Positions 28,137 through 38,083 of a DNA stretch of 64,000 nt are shown here, piece after piece. How positions within the stretch are numbered: position 1 is the first letter of the stretch; the number at the start of each line of letters is the position of its first letter. Source of the stretch: Halobacteriovoraceae bacterium. GTDB lineage: Bacteria > Bdellovibrionota > Bacteriovoracia > Bacteriovoracales > Bacteriovoracaceae. The translations under genes were made by a program, and so were the position numbers. Under the pieces are notes generated by a model. It was not told the DNA's origin. It ran no database searches and worked only from the letters and a program-made list of their open reading frames with translations. Location of the stretch: assembly GCA_020635115.1 (NCBI GenBank), contig JACKAK010000003.1, positions 372,001-436,000 on the forward strand. Reading direction: 5' to 3'.

Positions 28137-31100
28137 AAATCTCCCGAAAAATCCTGTTTAACATTAGACTCATCTTGGGGTTCTCCACAGAAAAAACCAA
28201 TATATAACCTATCATTTCCATTTACTATTCTTTGAGTAGTCATAATTCTTCCCCAGCTCTCATCATCATTATTTTGAATATACTTACAAGATGGATTATT
28301 TGGATAGACTTCTCCATCATAGGAAAATCCCATACAAAATTGACAATCATTTTTCATATAAGTATTAAGTCTAGAATCACTTCCATTGGGACAACGTATT
28401 CGATAATAAAATGAGTCATCGCCATTAACTCCATTTCTAGGCATATCAATGGTTTCAAAACTGCCATTTTGAGAAAAAGGGACTTCAAACTGATAGGTAG
28501 AAGGAGAAGCATGTTCAGTTGTATTTGTAGGATCTGTTCTATCGGCCCATCCAAAACCAAATTTACACTGTGATAAATAAGCATCAATTTCACTTGTTGT
28601 TGATCGGCACATTGCTTTAAATCTCATACTGTCATCACCAGTTATTTCGCTTCGAAACTTAAATGAAACATAACCACCAGTGCTCATATCTAAAACCATA
28701 TCTTTGAAATCAGCTCCACCATAATCTTGATGTGAATAAGTTAAAGAACAAGTACTCGGATAGGGATTTTGCCCTTCTTGAATTAATGAAGCTGTAAACT
28801 CAGTTCTAATTGTATAATTTGCATCATCTGGATTAGTTTGATTACCACCTGGAATAATATGTAAAATTAAATTTGTATTATCATATATTTTATATGTTCC
28901 ATAAATTTGATTATTAGTCCCAGTGTTATATCTATTTCCATCAACAGTATTAATAACTGTTCCATTCGAATTTAGGACTTCAAATATTGGGGTTGCGCCT
29001 GATACATCAGAATAATCCATCGTAAATTTTAAGTCTCCATTCTTATTTGTCGAAAATCGATAATAATCAGCAGGGTCTGATGATCCAAATCCAACACCAC
29101 CAGAAAAAGTAATATCATTTTCAATATTATTAATTGAACAAGCATTTGAGAAAGTGTCTCCCACGTCATTTTTGACAATATTCAATATTGTATCAGGATT
29201 TCCTCCACCTAATTCTCCATGACTACATGTTGCAATAGCGGCCGTATCATTATCAGACGTTTGATCTTCTGTACTTAAACGGAACTCCATACTATAGATT
29301 GAAAATTGCTCATCTGCAGGAAATACTTTTAAAAAATAAGTTCCTGCATTAAGAAACTCTCCTGAAATCGATTCCGTTGCAAGACCAGTATTTTCTGAGG
29401 TGATAATATCTTTATTCATTCCTTCCGAGGCATCATAGATACCGATATCCAAATTCGCATCAACTGGAGTCATTGAAACAGAGATGGTAGCTCCTGGTTC
29501 CACAACAACAAACCTATAATAATCAAATCCATCTTCTCTATGTCCCACTGAACCTGTGATAGCAGCACTGCCTGAAGAAATTTTAGTTGCAAGATTAAAC
29601 TTTGTATCCGACATATCATTTGGCATATCATTTCCTGTTACGGCCACACCATTAATTTTATCGGTTCTTTCTTCTTCGCTCACTCCTGGAATATAGTGAA
29701 TGTTTAATTTATATTCTGTTGCCTGAGTAGCATATTCAAATGGATCAATTCTTACGTAGATATTTTGTTCATTTCGAATGGTCAGCTCTATAGCTTCAGA
29801 TTCAGACCACCAATTAAATGAACCTTGTAATTGCTCTCCATTCTCATTATAAATTCTTAGGTCGACATCCATTAGATTTCCTGTAATACTGACTGAAAAC
29901 GTACCTGGTTCTGAAATATTAATTTTAAAATAATCATTATGATCATTATTAAATCCGGTAGATCCAGCAATTGTAATATTTTTTTCTTCATTTCCTAAAT
30001 TAAATGCCGTTATTGAATTTTGCTTAGCTTGTTGAAATGTATTTGGAGTATCTTGTCCTTCAAATCCAAATCCACTTTCTCCATCTGTTTCCAAAGTTTC
30101 AACCTTGATTTGGGGAGCATCATTAGGCTTACCAAATTCTATATATCGATTGTTAATATCTTCTTGAGAAATATTAATCCCTGAAATCCACTCACTATCC
30201 GGAATTTTGCCAACAAAATCTTTATAAAAACAAACATCATCACCTTGGTGCTTACTATGAGCACAACGAGTACAACTACTTTCTTGTTCAACCCATCCAA
30301 AATTTGCAGAACATCTAAATTCACATTTAACATTGGGATCATTCACAAGACTATGTTTCCATGGACTAGAAGTTGTTAAATTTTTATTATCCCCTTCATA
30401 GACAGCATATTTAGGGTCACTTGCAAAATTTCCAAAATAACATACTGGATTTTCTGGATCAGTTTCATATTCAATACAAGCAGTTCTCGAATCATTGGGT
30501 ATCCAACCACTTTTACATCGAGATATCATACATTCTTTAACTGTTGGATCTATCCATTCACCTTCACTTGAACAAACTTGAATGACTGATCCGGCCAAAT
30601 AATGAGGATCTGAATATTCAAGCGTTGTACAAGCTCTGGCGTGAACTTCATTTGAACCTGGAGTACAAGCAGTGATGGGATCTTCTGGAGGTAAAATGAC
30701 GATAGGTTCTTCATATTCAGGAGGTATATAGACAGTTCGAATTTTTTCTGAAATCACTGATTGGGCATATCCTTCAACGATAAGAGATTCGAGTTGGCTT
30801 TTGATTGCAGCAAAATCATCAAGTGTCGCTATTGGGTTATAAGTCGCTAAAATTGACGAATGAGCATTTGCAAATTCTCTGAGCAAAAAGGATCTTGCAC
30901 CACTTGTAATTGTCACATTTTTGATGGGATCATTACTGGCCACATCACTCACGATTTCTTGAAGCATATCATTTTTAAACTGATAGAGAGTTACAGTGTA
31001 ACCTTTGACTAACAAGACCTTTTCGTAATGAGAAACAATCGCGTTTTTGTTGGAAAACGATATTGTCCATTCGTTGATAAACGATTCAACAGCATTATTA

Positions 31101-32284
31101 AATTCTTCAAGAGTATTTACTGAATTACCCGATCCGTGAGAACTTACGCATATATTATTTTCATTTAAAATAAAACCAACTTTTGAACAACCTGAGAGTA
31201 CACAGTTATTTCCAAAGCCTGTAAATTCTCCAGCTTCATTGCAATTTGGGGAAAGAAGCCCAATCGCACCACTTCCTGTTGGCCCATTACATAATTGTGG
31301 TGAAATAAGATCACAGGTATTTTTTCTATTTTCTTTGATAAGCTTAATATAACTTACGAGCTCATTTTTTGAAGGAAAAGTATTGATAAAAAAATCTCGT
31401 ATTAATCCAAACTCAACAGTTCCTACAGACTGACCTGCGTATATATTATAGAGATTTCTGACTTCATCAGAAATATTATTAAAAAATTCTGTATAAAAAT
31501 CCTTATATCCATAACTGTCTTCATTATTATAGATTCTAAGGGCGTAGAGAAATAAAGAACTTTCAGTGTACACCTCAGTAGCTTCATATTCTGCTACGGA
31601 TTCATTTAAACTATCCAGAATGAATCTCACAGCATTTCGGTTAGCGCTATCAGGAGGACATGAACTAAAGTCGACTAAAGGTTCATGACAGGAAGAAACC
31701 CACTCTGAGGGACTTCCTGAAAAATGATCCCATATATATTCATTTGCTTCGACTTGAAGATCTACTACAAAATCTCCGTATGAGTCATGACATTCCAATA
31801 CAGGAACCTTATTAGCAACTAAAAAACTGTTGGTTGGTAAATACTCACAGTAGTTTCCATTGTTAAAGTTCACTTTATAGAGACAGTGATTTTCGAGTCT
31901 AATTGTTTTCCCTCCAACTTGTGCTGACAGCCTTGAGTTCACTAATGAAATTTCATCGGACTGTGATAAAATCCATGTCAAGCAATGACTACCAGAACTT
32001 CCGACGAGAGGTAAATCAATAACGGCACCAGAAACATATCCTTGAAAATTCACTAACTCGTGGATTTGATACTTAATTCCTCTATAATTTAATGAGGAAT
32101 TTATTGTAGGTGTACCTGGGACATAATAGTTTTGGTTATTTCCTAAACTGCTTCCAGATTTAATATCGCTTGAAGATTTATTTTTTCCAGACTTCCCCCC
32201 CCCTTCAATACAACTAGAAAGGAGAATCATTCCAAGAGGTATGACAAGTGTGAATATGTTAAAAATAGCTTTATTTTTAATCAC
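28133..32284 (-). CDS. Giant mosaic lipoprotein A (1383 aa), paralog of the two upstream genes
   Basis: It starts with GTG within the leader shared by all three paralogs. The lipobox is LSSC (Cys25). Residues about 60-375 are homologous to lipoproteins B and C, with shared cysteines (HCLTWI, NHCLYKVNFNNGNYCEY, DFSSCPP, CDLISPQLCNG, PNCNEAGEF) and the phrase FLYALRIYNNE. A helical middle region (about 390-530) is shared only with C. Cysteine modules follow (about 540-700), then three pre-peptidase C-terminal (PPC)-type beta domains (about 745-1160, with GSTGFNNDHNDYFKI, GSVGHREDGFDYYRF, GGVGFGSSDPADYYRF). The unique tail has three modules ending DSMRFKAMC, DSFYYRIRC and DRLYIGFFC. Surface adhesion or recognition is inferred; no enzyme motif is visible. 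Confidence 0.85.
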   Translation of the reverse strand: MIKNKAIFNIFTLVIPLGMILLSSCIEGGGKSGKNKSSSDIKSGSSLGNNQNYYVPGTPTINSSLNYRGIKYQIHELVNFQGYVSGAVIDLPLVGSSGSHCLTWILSQSDEISLVNSRLSAQVGGKTIRLENHCLYKVNFNNGNYCEYLPTNSFLVANKVPVLECHDSYGDFVVDLQVEANEYIWDHFSGSPSEWVSSCHEPLVDFSSCPPDSANRNAVRFILDSLNESVAEYEATEVYTESSLFLYALRIYNNEDSYGYKDFYTEFFNNISDEVRNLYNIYAGQSVGTVEFGLIRDFFINTFPSKNELVSYIKLIKENRKNTCDLISPQLCNGPTGSGAIGLLSPNCNEAGEFTGFGNNCVLSGCSKVGFILNENNICVSSHGSGNSVNTLEEFNNAVESFINEWTISFSNKNAIVSHYEKVLLVKGYTVTLYQFKNDMLQEIVSDVASNDPIKNVTITSGARSFLLREFANAHSSILATYNPIATLDDFAAIKSQLESLIVEGYAQSVISEKIRTVYIPPEYEEPIVILPPEDPITACTPGSNEVHARACTTLEYSDPHYLAGSVIQVCSSEGEWIDPTVKECMISRCKSGWIPNDSRTACIEYETDPENPVCYFGNFASDPKYAVYEGDNKNLTTSSPWKHSLVNDPNVKCEFRCSANFGWVEQESSCTRCAHSKHQGDDVCFYKDFVGKIPDSEWISGINISQEDINNRYIEFGKPNDAPQIKVETLETDGESGFGFEGQDTPNTFQQAKQNSITAFNLGNEEKNITIAGSTGFNNDHNDYFKINISEPGTFSVSITGNLMDVDLRIYNENGEQLQGSFNWWSESEAIELTIRNEQNIYVRIDPFEYATQATEYKLNIHYIPGVSEEERTDKINGVAVTGNDMPNDMSDTKFNLATKISSGSAAITGSVGHREDGFDYYRFVVVEPGATISVSMTPVDANLDIGIYDASEGMNKDIITSENTGLATESISGEFLNAGTYFLKVFPADEQFSIYSMEFRLSTEDQTSDNDTAAIATCSHGELGGGNPDTILNIVKNDVGDTFSNACSINNIENDITFSGGVGFGSSDPADYYRFSTNKNGDLKFTMDYSDVSGATPIFEVLNSNGTVINTVDGNRYNTGTNNQIYGTYKIYDNTNLILHIIPGGNQTNPDDANYTIRTEFTASLIQEGQNPYPSTCSLTYSHQDYGGADFKDMVLDMSTGGYVSFKFRSEITGDDSMRFKAMCRSTTSEIDAYLSQCKFGFGWADRTDPTNTTEHASPSTYQFEVPFSQNGSFETIDMPRNGVNGDDSFYYRIRCPNGSDSRLNTYMKNDCQFCMGFSYDGEVYPNNPSCKYIQNNDDESWGRIMTTQRIVNGNDRLYIGFFCGEPQDESNVKQDFSGDF

Positions 32285-32351
32285 TTACCCCTATCGGTTA
32301 AAACCCATAAATCCCTTAAAAGCATTATAAATGACTTAGAGTTTTGATCAA
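32285..32351 (-). promoter_or_regulatory. Promoter and conserved leader of lipoprotein A
   Basis: The -35 box is TTGATC (32346-32351) and the -10 box TATAAT (32324-32329), 16 bp apart. The -10 box is 40 bp from the GTG. The leader contains GGGTTTTAACCGATAGGGG before TAAGTG and is shared almost base for base with the promoter of gene B, and more loosely with that of gene C. AGGGG is the probable ribosome site. Confidence 0.75.
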
Positions 32352-32400
32352 AATAGTTAGGTATCGTAAGATAAAAAGTATAATAATTTCAGATAGTTAA

Positions 32401-32449
32401 TTAAAAATAGAAAAATAGATCAATGCCAATTTAAATTGCCTTTCATTAG
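32401..32449 (-). repeat. Conserved 3' flank of lipoprotein B (near-palindrome)
   Basis: Downstream of the gene B stop is a near-palindrome, GCCAATTTAAATTGCC on the plus strand (32425-32440). On the minus strand ATCTATTTTT follows it. A related sequence (AATTGGCACATCTATTTTT) follows gene C at 38055-38083. The pair may be weak terminators or remnants of a duplicated intergenic segment. Confidence 0.4.
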
Positions 32450-35400
32450 TTATGGAGCAACTTCTTTTTCTAAAAAGTAGTTTGTTCCATTTCTACTACC
32501 TTTCCACATATTCTTACCATCAAGGCCAAACTGTCCAAAAACACATTTAGTTTTGTTTTCGTCATTAGGATCTACAATTTTGGCAATTCTAAAATCCGCA
32601 AATGTTTTTGTGGAGTCATAATGTTCACTACCTTGCCAAAAACCTGCTGAAAGAACGTCACCATTTCCACTACCAGGTGCTACAATAATATTTTCAATCG
32701 ACATCGCATCATACCAATCGGGATTTACCTTATACATCACAACGTTTCCATCAGCTTGGAGAGCTAAAGCTAAAGATTCACTATCACTGGCGCTCAGAAT
32801 GTACTTATAACCTTGTATTCCTTGAAAAGTAGTATTTGGGTTTAATCTCCTATCTGATAGGAAAAGCCCTATACTATAAGTATTAATTTTTGTAGAAATA
32901 TAAGTCATCGACACTCTGTTGCGATAAAGTATTAGGTGGCAGTTTGTTCCATCATTAGCAATTGATTCAACTTTCTCTTCTACAAAGTTAAAATCTGCAA
33001 AATTAAATAGCTCAAAATCCACTGCCACCCCAGGAGGGGAATCATAATTCATTTTTATATCAATTGAATAATTGGGTGCAGGTACATTTTTTATGCCTGA
33101 ACCTTCCAATAGAATGTACGTATATACATAAAAAAGATAATCCTCTCCTTCCTCGACTTTTATTTTAATAGGATTTCCACTTCTCACGATATCGCAAGTT
33201 TCAAATGTTGTATCAAGATTAAAAAAACAAAGATTACTAATTTTATCACTTGCAGTAAGTTTGATTTCAATTTCTCCAGATCTTTTGGGTCTTAAATAGA
33301 AGATATCATTTAAATCTAGCCCTCGACCAAGATAACCGTGAATAGAAGCATTATTTTCTTGATCTATATTTGTAAAATAATCATCTAGATTATTCATTTT
33401 TCCATAGGGGTCTGAAAAATAAATATCAGGAGAATCGCCAAGATATGTTGTATTTCCATCTATCTGTATATCCTCTTGGATTCTATTACCTGACGTATTT
33501 TTAGGACTAAAACTTACCTTCAACATATATGAAGTTGGTGTCGCATATGCAATACCTACTGAAATTAAAACCTTCCCTCCGTGGTGGACAAAGTGTGTAA
33601 TCTTTTCTGATGAAAGTCCATCGTTTCTAGAAAATACCAACACATTGCTTTCAAATGCATTGAGCGGAGTATCATTCGGGTCATCTGCATTAACCTTTGT
33701 TATTTCATAGTTTGAAAGATAGAGATCTAAATCACTAGTAAAATTAGAAAGTTCTACTGTCAAGTCACCATCTTCTGGAGCTTCAAATAAATAAGAATCT
33801 AAGTCATCCTCTATACCATTAGGCAAATCGCTCTGACCGTATATAACAACTCCCTCATTTGGGTTAACTACATAGCTTGTGATATTCATATCCTGTAAAC
33901 TATTAGGAACAATAGGAGCATCTTTATTAGTTAAGGAATCAGCAAGTGTTTCTTCGAGAATAAAATTACAAACATCGCCAGAGTTAGATTTTCCTGCTGT
34001 CCCACATGAAATACACTCCCCTCCATGTCTCCCATGAGATTCATCACACTTATACTCACATTTGGAAGTTGTGCCGGTCGCATGATAAACAGCTTCGCTG
34101 ACAGGTTGTGTGAGATTGATATTGTCATTTGCATGCCACTCAACATTTGATATCCCTGAAATAGAAGGACATGAGTAAACAACATTAGGAGTAAATTCTA
34201 AATCAATACTATATGGCGACCTCTCTGGTCCAAAATTTTCTGGGGTAACTTTCAAATAGTAATCTCTATCTGCCTGGAGTTTGTTAACACCACTCCATGT
34301 AATATCCTCATTTTTCTTTGTCCTCCATACCTGACTAGATCCTTGATCTGGATTTATTGCGTTTCCACTTGAACCAAAGAGTTCAAATTTTAGTTTGTGA
34401 TCAGCTCCATCCAAATAATCAAATCTTATTTTTAGATCTCCTCCATTATCAGTTTTCAATTTATACCAATCAGCATTGTCTCCATTATATCCAACTATTC
34501 CGTAAATCTCAGCTTTGTGATTTGAGTTTCTAAATATTACTAAAGACTCATTACTCCGATTACCACTTGCGTCTGTTAGTGAGTCAGTTTCTGAAATCTG
34601 ATGAGCAATTAAATCTCGCATATCGTTAGGCAATACATCTTGCAACGTTTTTGTTGCCTTAAAATGCTCTTGATAATCCTCTGTTGATTGTTTTCTACAG
34701 AGTAACTTAAACTGAACATTAGACCCAGAAGAAACCAAATGCCAATAATCTACAAAAGAAACAAAAAGAGTTAAATTTCCATTATAAGTACTCGATAGTG
34801 AAGGTATATCCCCTGCATAATATTCGGGGATATTTGTAATCCCAGGGATATTTAGTTCTGCTTTTATATGACAAGATTGCGCATTTTGTACCGGGGCAAC
34901 ACTGTAATTCAAAACAAGGTCGTTCATAGATCTTTTATTCCATGGGCCTGTACCAGTTTTAAGATTTCCGTTAGTGATATTTCCAAAAATAATTTCTCCT
35001 CCTGAAATATCTTGATCTTTTTCAAAATTCAAAATAAGAGTATAGTTTGTTTTCGTGGTTCCTATAGGTTGAATATTTATATAGTAATTATTACCAGCAG
35101 ATACGGTAAACTTATTGAGATTTAACATACCCTTACCGATGGATGACCCTATTTCATTATTCAAAATGTTCTCATATGCTCTCAAGTTCATGTTCTCTGC
35201 AACATCATCCAAAAGTACTTCTAATTCCCCATTACTTTGTGCTGAAAAATAAAAATAATCTTGAGTGTCAGATTCATACCCAGTCGAACCTTCAATAACG
35301 ACTTGACCAGATTGACTAGTAAAAGTTGGAACGAAATTGGACGCTCTTATATCTTCTGCCCCACTAAATGTATTACTAGCATCACCTCCTCCAAAGTTCA

Positions 35401-37942
35401 TTCCTGAACCTGAAAGTTTGTCTAAATTTCCAATGCAACTCGTATGTGAACTATTCAAAATTAAATTGTTTCCACAAGCAGTAATTTCACAAAAAGCACC
35501 AGGACTAGCTTCCCATTGTCCACCACTACAAACTTGATTGATCTGAGTCCCTGTGGCATTTGGATCCCCTGAATCGCAGCCTTGAAAAACTTGTGTACTA
35601 CTGTCATTACATTGAGATGGGTTTATACAGGCCGTTTTAGCAGTATTTGTAATCAATCCATTCCGGCATGAATTAATCTGACAAAATGCCCCAGGCGCAT
35701 TTACCCAACTTCCTCCACTGCATACTTTCTCTATTGATGTTGTCATAGCATTTAGGTCACCTGACGTACAACCTGTTACTATTTGTGTATCCCCACTTGT
35801 ACACTCAGAAGGACTAATGCATCTATCTCCGCTATTACTTGGCACAAGTCCACCGGAGCAAGATGTTATCATACAACTCGCTCCTGTTTGATTAACCCAG
35901 TTTCCATTACTACAAATCTGATTAATAGATGCTACGTTGGCATTTGAATCACTTGAAGTACAACTCGCAGGTCTAGTGCTGCCATTTGTACAATTTGGAG
36001 GACTAATACAATTACCTCCATTATTACTTGGCACAAGTCCACCAGAGCAAGACGTTATCATACAACTCGCTCCGGTTTGATCAACCCAATTTCCATTACT
36101 ACAAATCTGAATAATAGATGCTACGCTGGCATTTGGATCACTTGAAGTACAACTCGCAGGTCTAGTGCTGCCATTTGTACAATTTGGAGGACTAATACAA
36201 TTACCTCCATTATTACTTGGCACAAGTCCACCAGAACAAGACGTTATTATACAACTCGCTCCTGTTTGATTAACCCAGTTTCCATTACTACAAATCTGAT
36301 CAATAGATGCTACGCTGGCATTTGGATCATTTGAAGTACAACTCGCAGGTCTATTCGCTCCGTCCGAACAAGGAGGTTCAATACAATTATTTTTTCCTGA
36401 ATTTGGAATAAATCCGTTTCCGCAATTTGTAATCTCACAAACTGCTCCAGCATTATTTTCCCAATTCCCATTAGTACATGTTTGACTAATTTGAGTTGCT
36501 GTAGCATTTGGATTCCCTGAATCACAACCTTGTGCATTTCGACCAGTTCCTTCAACGCAATTGGGAGGTAAATTACAAGCAGTACCACTATCATTTGGCT
36601 CAAAATTATCACGACAAGAGTTTATTCGACAGTATGAACCCGATTTGGGGACCCAATTCCCATCACTACAAACTTCTTCAATTGAAGTTCCAAGTGCATG
36701 AGAATCATTAGATGAACATCCTGTAGCTATTTGTATATCTCCATTCGAACAAGGACTAGAATCTGGATTAACACAAACTCCATTGCGAACAACTTTAGAA
36801 GGATCAGAACACGATTCTAATTGGCATGCTCCATAACTAAAAGTAAATCCTCCACTAGCATTACATACAGGATATTGATGCCCAATTGCCCCATATGAAG
36901 ATTTACTTCCATTGCAAGTAATAGGTTGTACTGAATTACAATCGCTTGAATTGGAAAAACTCTCTCGCATAAAATTTCTGAGTTCAGTTTCTGTATATAA
37001 GTTATCTATAAACTTTTCTTTAATGAGACTTATTTCACTTCCGGTCGGAAACCTTCTATGATATTCACTGAAAGCAATTTTTATATCATTTTCAACATAA
37101 ACAAAATGATCCTCTCTGAAATTAGAACGAGTAAATGTCTTCGTCGTTAATTCACTGTCTCCATAAATTTTTAAAGCATAGTAGTAATATGTTGAACTTG
37201 TCACCGCACTATTGAAAGAATAGTCAAAAGCAGTACTCATCAATATACTTTTCAATGCTTGTACATTGATCATATGCTCTGTATTTGCATCACATGAATT
37301 TATATTGTAAAGATCGTAGCAAGTACTTACCCAACTTTGAGCTTCAGAATCTCCCCCTACTGTTCCAATAGGATTAATTTCAAACTGAAAAGTGAATAAT
37401 CCATATTCGTCACTATAACAAGATGCCACAGGTTTTCTATATGCCCTATTGCTCGTGTCACTCAATTCAACAGCAACACAAGACTGTACACCATTAAAAA
37501 CTTGCACATATAAACAGTCATTTGAAAATCCATAATTTTCACCATTGATATTCAAGTTTACATTTGTACCATCCACTAAAACTGGAGTATTTTGACTTTG
37601 TATCCATTCAATACACGTCTGTCCAAACTCTCCTTCATAGTCGAAATCAACAACTGAGGCCTCAATCATGCCCACGGCATTGGCATACAAATAAAAATCA
37701 TTACCAAATCCAGTTCCATCAGGGTCTAAATTAAACCCACCAGTACCATTACCACCTGTTCCGGTAGATAAAACTCCAGAATCATATTTTTTCTTTTTAA
37801 CTTTTTTCCCACCACTTCCCGAAGGTACACAAGAACCTAGAAAAAGAACCAAAATTAAAAATATAAAATTTAGCTTTCTCATTTTTTTAAAAAATGAATC
37901 AAAATCATTTGTTAAATAGCTATATTTTTTTAAAACTTCCAC
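32450..37942 (-). CDS. Giant mosaic lipoprotein B (1830 aa) with Cys-rich repeats and lectin-like C-terminus
   Basis: GTG start within the conserved leader; lipobox LGSC (Cys38). An internal ATG at codon 21 would also give a normal signal peptide but lacks a ribosome site. The N-region (about 65-395) is homologous to A and C (YYYALKIYGDSELTTKTFTRS, DCNSVQPITCNG, GYQYPVCNASGG-like). About eight cysteine modules follow (about 395-875), each near 57-63 residues with CSNGNWVNQTGASC-type cores. Three are almost identical in DNA. Next come several PPC-type domains, with one module (CEYKCDESHGRHGGECISCG) similar to a module in A. The end (about 1600-1830) contains LALQADGNVVMYKV, which matches the QxDxNxVxY mannose-site motif of bulb lectins. 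Glycan binding is therefore plausible but unproven. Confidence 0.85.
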   Translation of the reverse strand: MEVLKKYSYLTNDFDSFFKKMRKLNFIFLILVLFLGSCVPSGSGGKKVKKKKYDSGVLSTGTGGNGTGGFNLDPDGTGFGNDFYLYANAVGMIEASVVDFDYEGEFGQTCIEWIQSQNTPVLVDGTNVNLNINGENYGFSNDCLYVQVFNGVQSCVAVELSDTSNRAYRKPVASCYSDEYGLFTFQFEINPIGTVGGDSEAQSWVSTCYDLYNINSCDANTEHMINVQALKSILMSTAFDYSFNSAVTSSTYYYYALKIYGDSELTTKTFTRSNFREDHFVYVENDIKIAFSEYHRRFPTGSEISLIKEKFIDNLYTETELRNFMRESFSNSSDCNSVQPITCNGSKSSYGAIGHQYPVCNASGGFTFSYGACQLESCSDPSKVVRNGVCVNPDSSPCSNGDIQIATGCSSNDSHALGTSIEEVCSDGNWVPKSGSYCRINSCRDNFEPNDSGTACNLPPNCVEGTGRNAQGCDSGNPNATATQISQTCTNGNWENNAGAVCEITNCGNGFIPNSGKNNCIEPPCSDGANRPASCTSNDPNASVASIDQICSNGNWVNQTGASCIITSCSGGLVPSNNGGNCISPPNCTNGSTRPASCTSSDPNASVASIIQICSNGNWVDQTGASCMITSCSGGLVPSNNGGNCISPPNCTNGSTRPASCTSSDSNANVASINQICSNGNWVNQTGASCMITSCSGGLVPSNSGDRCISPSECTSGDTQIVTGCTSGDLNAMTTSIEKVCSGGSWVNAPGAFCQINSCRNGLITNTAKTACINPSQCNDSSTQVFQGCDSGDPNATGTQINQVCSGGQWEASPGAFCEITACGNNLILNSSHTSCIGNLDKLSGSGMNFGGGDASNTFSGAEDIRASNFVPTFTSQSGQVVIEGSTGYESDTQDYFYFSAQSNGELEVLLDDVAENMNLRAYENILNNEIGSSIGKGMLNLNKFTVSAGNNYYINIQPIGTTKTNYTLILNFEKDQDISGGEIIFGNITNGNLKTGTGPWNKRSMNDLVLNYSVAPVQNAQSCHIKAELNIPGITNIPEYYAGDIPSLSSTYNGNLTLFVSFVDYWHLVSSGSNVQFKLLCRKQSTEDYQEHFKATKTLQDVLPNDMRDLIAHQISETDSLTDASGNRSNESLVIFRNSNHKAEIYGIVGYNGDNADWYKLKTDNGGDLKIRFDYLDGADHKLKFELFGSSGNAINPDQGSSQVWRTKKNEDITWSGVNKLQADRDYYLKVTPENFGPERSPYSIDLEFTPNVVYSCPSISGISNVEWHANDNINLTQPVSEAVYHATGTTSKCEYKCDESHGRHGGECISCGTAGKSNSGDVCNFILEETLADSLTNKDAPIVPNSLQDMNITSYVVNPNEGVVIYGQSDLPNGIEDDLDSYLFEAPEDGDLTVELSNFTSDLDLYLSNYEITKVNADDPNDTPLNAFESNVLVFSRNDGLSSEKITHFVHHGGKVLISVGIAYATPTSYMLKVSFSPKNTSGNRIQEDIQIDGNTTYLGDSPDIYFSDPYGKMNNLDDYFTNIDQENNASIHGYLGRGLDLNDIFYLRPKRSGEIEIKLTASDKISNLCFFNLDTTFETCDIVRSGNPIKIKVEEGEDYLFYVYTYILLEGSGIKNVPAPNYSIDIKMNYDSPPGVAVDFELFNFADFNFVEEKVESIANDGTNCHLILYRNRVSMTYISTKINTYSIGLFLSDRRLNPNTTFQGIQGYKYILSASDSESLALALQADGNVVMYKVNPDWYDAMSIENIIVAPGSGNGDVLSAGFWQGSEHYDSTKTFADFRIAKIVDPNDENKTKCVFGQFGLDGKNMWKGSRNGTNYFLEKEVAP
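35810..36352 (-). repeat. 189-bp tandem repeats inside lipoprotein B
   Basis: The landmark CTTGGCACAAGTCCACC recurs at 35838, 36027 and 36216, exactly 189 bp (63 codons) apart, with only scattered differences between copies. The third copy loses similarity after about 36352. Each unit encodes one full cysteine module (CTNGSTRPASCTSSD, then CSNGNWVxQTGASC, then SCSGGLVPSNNGGNC). Neighbouring modules are homologous only at protein level, so these copies are recent in-frame duplications. Confidence 0.95.
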
Positions 37943-38010
37943 TTTACCCTATTCGGTTAAAACCCATAAAACCCTAATACCATTATAAATGTATAAGGTA
38001 TTATCACCAA
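37943..38010 (-). promoter_or_regulatory. Promoter and conserved leader of lipoprotein B
   Basis: TTGGTG (38005-38010), 17 bp, TATAAT (37982-37987), then 40 bp to the GTG. The leader GGGTTTTAACCGAATAGGGT is almost identical to that of gene A, including the ATGGGTTTTAACCGA core; AGGG is the likely ribosome site. Confidence 0.75.
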
Positions 38011-38054
38011 ATTTCATGAAAATATTGAAGCTTTTGATGTGATTTTAAGCATTT

Positions 38055-38083
38055 CTTAAAAATAGATGTGCCAATTATTATTG
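38055..38083 (-). repeat. Conserved 3' flank of lipoprotein C
   Basis: Just after the gene C stop the minus strand reads GCAATAATAATTGGCACATCTATTTTT. It is similar in order and spacing to the sequence after gene B. A looser match in opposite orientation lies near 42664-42690, upstream of gene C. Possibly a weak terminator or duplicated spacer. Confidence 0.35.

Noticed and set aside
32285..32312. ACCGATAG in the giant lipoprotein leader as a sigma-28 -10 box
   Set aside because: No TAAA-type -35 element lies at the right distance, and a good TATAAT promoter sits 40 bp before the start codon.
35810..36352. Regularly spaced repeats resembling a CRISPR array
   Set aside because: The repeats are 189 bp long, in frame and coding; there are no short repeats with unique spacers and no cas genes.
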